Assembly: GCA_963702995.1 (NCBI GenBank)
Contig: OY969783.1
Span: 62,001 to 126,000 of the forward strand
DNA from: MFD04580-c1 sp963702995
GTDB lineage: Bacteria > Planctomycetota > Phycisphaerae > Tepidisphaerales > Tepidisphaeraceae
Reading direction: 5' to 3'
DNA length: 64,000 nt
Part shown: piece after piece, positions 62,636 to 64,000 of the stretch
How positions within the stretch are numbered: position 1 is the first letter of the stretch
Layout of the letters: each line of letters starts with the position of its first letter
Made by a program: the position numbers and the translations under genes
The notes under the pieces: model-generated
Database searches by the model: none
Told to the model about the DNA's origin: nothing
What the model saw: only the letters and a program-made list of their open reading frames with translations

Positions 62636-63301
62636 TTAGGGCTTGGATGCATCGGCGGCCGCGACTGAAAGGTCGTCAAACCGGACGGGGGTCCCGGAGT
62701 AAGGATTGGCCCAAATCGACGCGCGGCCCGCGGGCGGCGCCTCCTTGGTCTCGTACGAGACGGCCCAGGCCGCCGGTTCAGTGGCGCCGGTCCAGACCTT
62801 CCCCTCGACCCGGTATTTCCCTTCCCCCGCGGGAACAGCGCGCAGCCGCAGGCGCATCCATTCTCCAGACTTCCAGCCGAACTCGGCCGGCTTCACCACG
62901 GCGACCGGGTCGTCGTTCTTCCGAATCTCGATCGTGGAGAGGCCGGGGAGCACCCAAAGCTTGAACCCGCCGGAGTCGCCCAGGCCGATCCCAAACTCGG
63001 GGAACCGCTGCCCTTTGCTCGTCGCCGCGATCCGGGCGCTGACGTCAGCCAGGGGGAGCTTGTCCGGCCCAAAGAGCAGCCCGCAACTGTCGAGCGGGTC
63101 GGGGGCCACTTCAAGGAAGCGGTTCCCCGCTTCTTCCTTGACTGAAAAATCGCCGCCAAACGCGATGAGCTCCTGAGGGACCTTCCCCAGCGTCGTCGTC
63201 TGGAAATCGCTGAAGTACCTGCCAGGGGCCGCCGGCTCGGCCGCCGCAACGCAACAGGACAACGCGGCCGCACAAACCGAACAGAACAATCGTCGTTTCA
63301 T
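62636..63301 (-). CDS. Exported concanavalin-like protein (DUF1080-like)
   Basis: A 221-residue exported protein starting at ATG 63301, with a signal peptide LFCSVCAAALSCCVAAAEP. The mature part has RYFSDFQTTTLGKVPQELIAFGGDFSV, then a jelly-roll-like region with GIGLGDSGGFKLWVLPGLSTIEIRKND and WKSGEWMRLRLRAVPAGEGKYRVEGKVW. The pattern is that of LamG/DUF1080-like sandwiches, but the sequence is distant from the DUF1080 gene at 23. Carbohydrate binding is possible; no catalytic residues can be named. GAGG and AAGGA precede the start. Confidence 0.7.
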   Translation of the reverse strand: MKRRLFCSVCAAALSCCVAAAEPAAPGRYFSDFQTTTLGKVPQELIAFGGDFSVKEEAGNRFLEVAPDPLDSCGLLFGPDKLPLADVSARIAATSKGQRFPEFGIGLGDSGGFKLWVLPGLSTIEIRKNDDPVAVVKPAEFGWKSGEWMRLRLRAVPAGEGKYRVEGKVWTGATEPAAWAVSYETKEAPPAGRASIWANPYSGTPVRFDDLSVAAADASKP

Positions 63302-63444
63302 TCCTTCGCCTCGAACGCACACGACCATATGGATCCACGGGGAAGTCTACCTACCCCCGACCGACGCATCCACCCCGGCACGCGTCGGCGTCGCCGCGGC
63401 GCGCGGGCGGCTACCGGTGTTCCCCGCCATTGGCTCGTTCCATG

Positions 63445-63500
63445 AAAATATCGGGTAGGGCCTCGAGCAAGCGCCGCCGTTGCCCTCACCGGCGGGGTCG
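63445..63500 (-). repeat. Palindromic repeat family B, copy 3 (partial)
   Basis: On the minus strand it reads CCGCCGGTGAGGGCAACGGC, GGCGCTTGCTCGAGGCCCT and ACCCGATATTTTC, matching one half and the right flank of copies 1 and 2 (CACTTATTCGCGGGCCTTACCCGATCTTTTC in copy 1, given in parts). The other half is missing. It lies in the 354-base gap before the cytochrome gene. Confidence 0.65.
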
Positions 63501-63655
63501 AGATGCAACCACACGCAGTTTCGATAGGATTCACCACCCGTTCTGAACAACATGATGTGTCAGGTCGTGTAACTTCTTTGGGGAGTCGAATCGACCTTGA
63601 ATCCGCCGCCGTCGCGGCCGTCCGGCCATTCCAGAGGCTTTTGGAGTCGAGCTTC

Positions 63656-64000
63656 ATGCAGTCACGGGTGATGATCGCTCTGTCCCTGCTCATTGCAGTT
63701 GCCGGTTGCCTGTCCTGGCCGCCCGCGGCCCGCGCCGGCGATGCCGATTCCCAATTCTTCGAAAGCAAGATTCGCCCTGTCTTGGCCGACAAGTGCTATT
63801 CCTGCCATTCCGAGACCTCCAAGAAGCTCAAGGGAGATCTCAAAGTTGACTCCCTCGCCACCCTGCTCAAAGGGGGCGAAAGCGGCCCGTCGATCGTGCC
63901 GGGGCATCCGGAGAAGAGCCGCCTGATCGAGGCGGTCGGGTACGGCAACGTCGATCTGCAGATGCCGCCGAAGGCAAAGCTCCCCGAAGCCCAGATTGCT
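63656..64000 (+). CDS. PSD1/DUF1549-type planctomycete cytochrome c protein, 5' part
   Basis: The gene runs off the window end. From ATG 63656: signal peptide MIALSLLIAVAGCLSW, then FESKIRPVLADKCYSCHSE with one CxxCH heme c site, GDLKVDSLATLLKGGESGPSIVPGHPEKSRLIEAV and LQMPPKAKLPEAQI. These are the PSD1-linked cytochrome c (planctomycete cytochrome C, PF07635) motifs, normally followed by DUF1549 and DUF1553 domains outside the window. Such proteins are thought to take part in polysaccharide breakdown or electron transfer in the periplasm. Confidence 0.92.
   Translation, partial: MQSRVMIALSLLIAVAGCLSWPPAARAGDADSQFFESKIRPVLADKCYSCHSETSKKLKGDLKVDSLATLLKGGESGPSIVPGHPEKSRLIEAVGYGNVDLQMPPKAKLPEAQIA

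Overview
The window is about 66% G+C bacterial chromosome and is most likely from a planctomycete of class Phycisphaerae, close to Tepidisphaerales/Humisphaera-like bacteria. This is an inference from gene content: a DUF1080 secreted protein, a DUF1598-type protein, a PSD1-type cytochrome c gene, an EPLERRxLFS N-terminal signature, a PVC heme-binding domain remnant, and two prepilin-like proteins with an IALLVSILLP helix. LpxB, an OmpH/Skp-like protein and PhoB/PhoR fit a diderm cell. I recognised no rRNA, tRNA, CRISPR array or intact insertion sequence.

Layout. 0-4 kb: a secreted DUF1080 protein, a PaiB-like flavoprotein, an antitoxin/PIN pair and a rearranged endonuclease IV (nfo) locus. 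4-18 kb: HtrA-like protease, RecA, a heme-binding-protein remnant, a DUF421 membrane protein, a DUF1598 protein, an alpha/beta hydrolase, a beta-lactamase-fold enzyme, glucokinase, a PilZ protein and an ATP-dependent DNA ligase. 18-28 kb: a winged-helix regulator, the DabB/DabA inorganic-carbon transporter, CysD, a peroxiredoxin, a YkgJ-type cysteine-cluster protein, LpxB and a second PilZ protein. 28-41 kb: an EPLERR coiled-coil protein, an ABC-2 permease fused to an RDD domain, a Phd-like antitoxin beside a DUF4288 protein, two tandem paralogous exported beta-repeat proteins, an SDR, prephenate dehydrogenase, AccA and a methyltransferase. 41-48 kb: an accessory stretch with a KilA-N fragment and a HEPN/MNT pair, then phoB and phoR separated by two unrelated genes. 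48-64 kb: a multiply frameshifted exported protein, a divergent FolD, an OmpH-like protein, a GH4 glycosidase with a C-terminal extension, two prepilin-like paralogs, a PTS IIA protein, an MFS transporter, a response regulator, RecJ, an exported sandwich protein and the start of a PSD1-type cytochrome c protein.

Working together: DabA/DabB would supply inorganic carbon. PhoB/PhoR would sense phosphate. RecA, RecJ, Nfo and the DNA ligase are repair functions dispersed through the window. GH4, glucokinase, PTS IIA and the MFS transporter suggest sugar metabolism and its control.

Two window-wide signals stand out. First, at least nine genes, including recJ and dabB, continue in another frame after a one- or two-base shift. 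This looks more like residual indel error in the assembly than mass gene decay, so split genes are given here as single loci. Second, at least four families of imperfect palindromic repeats sit between genes.
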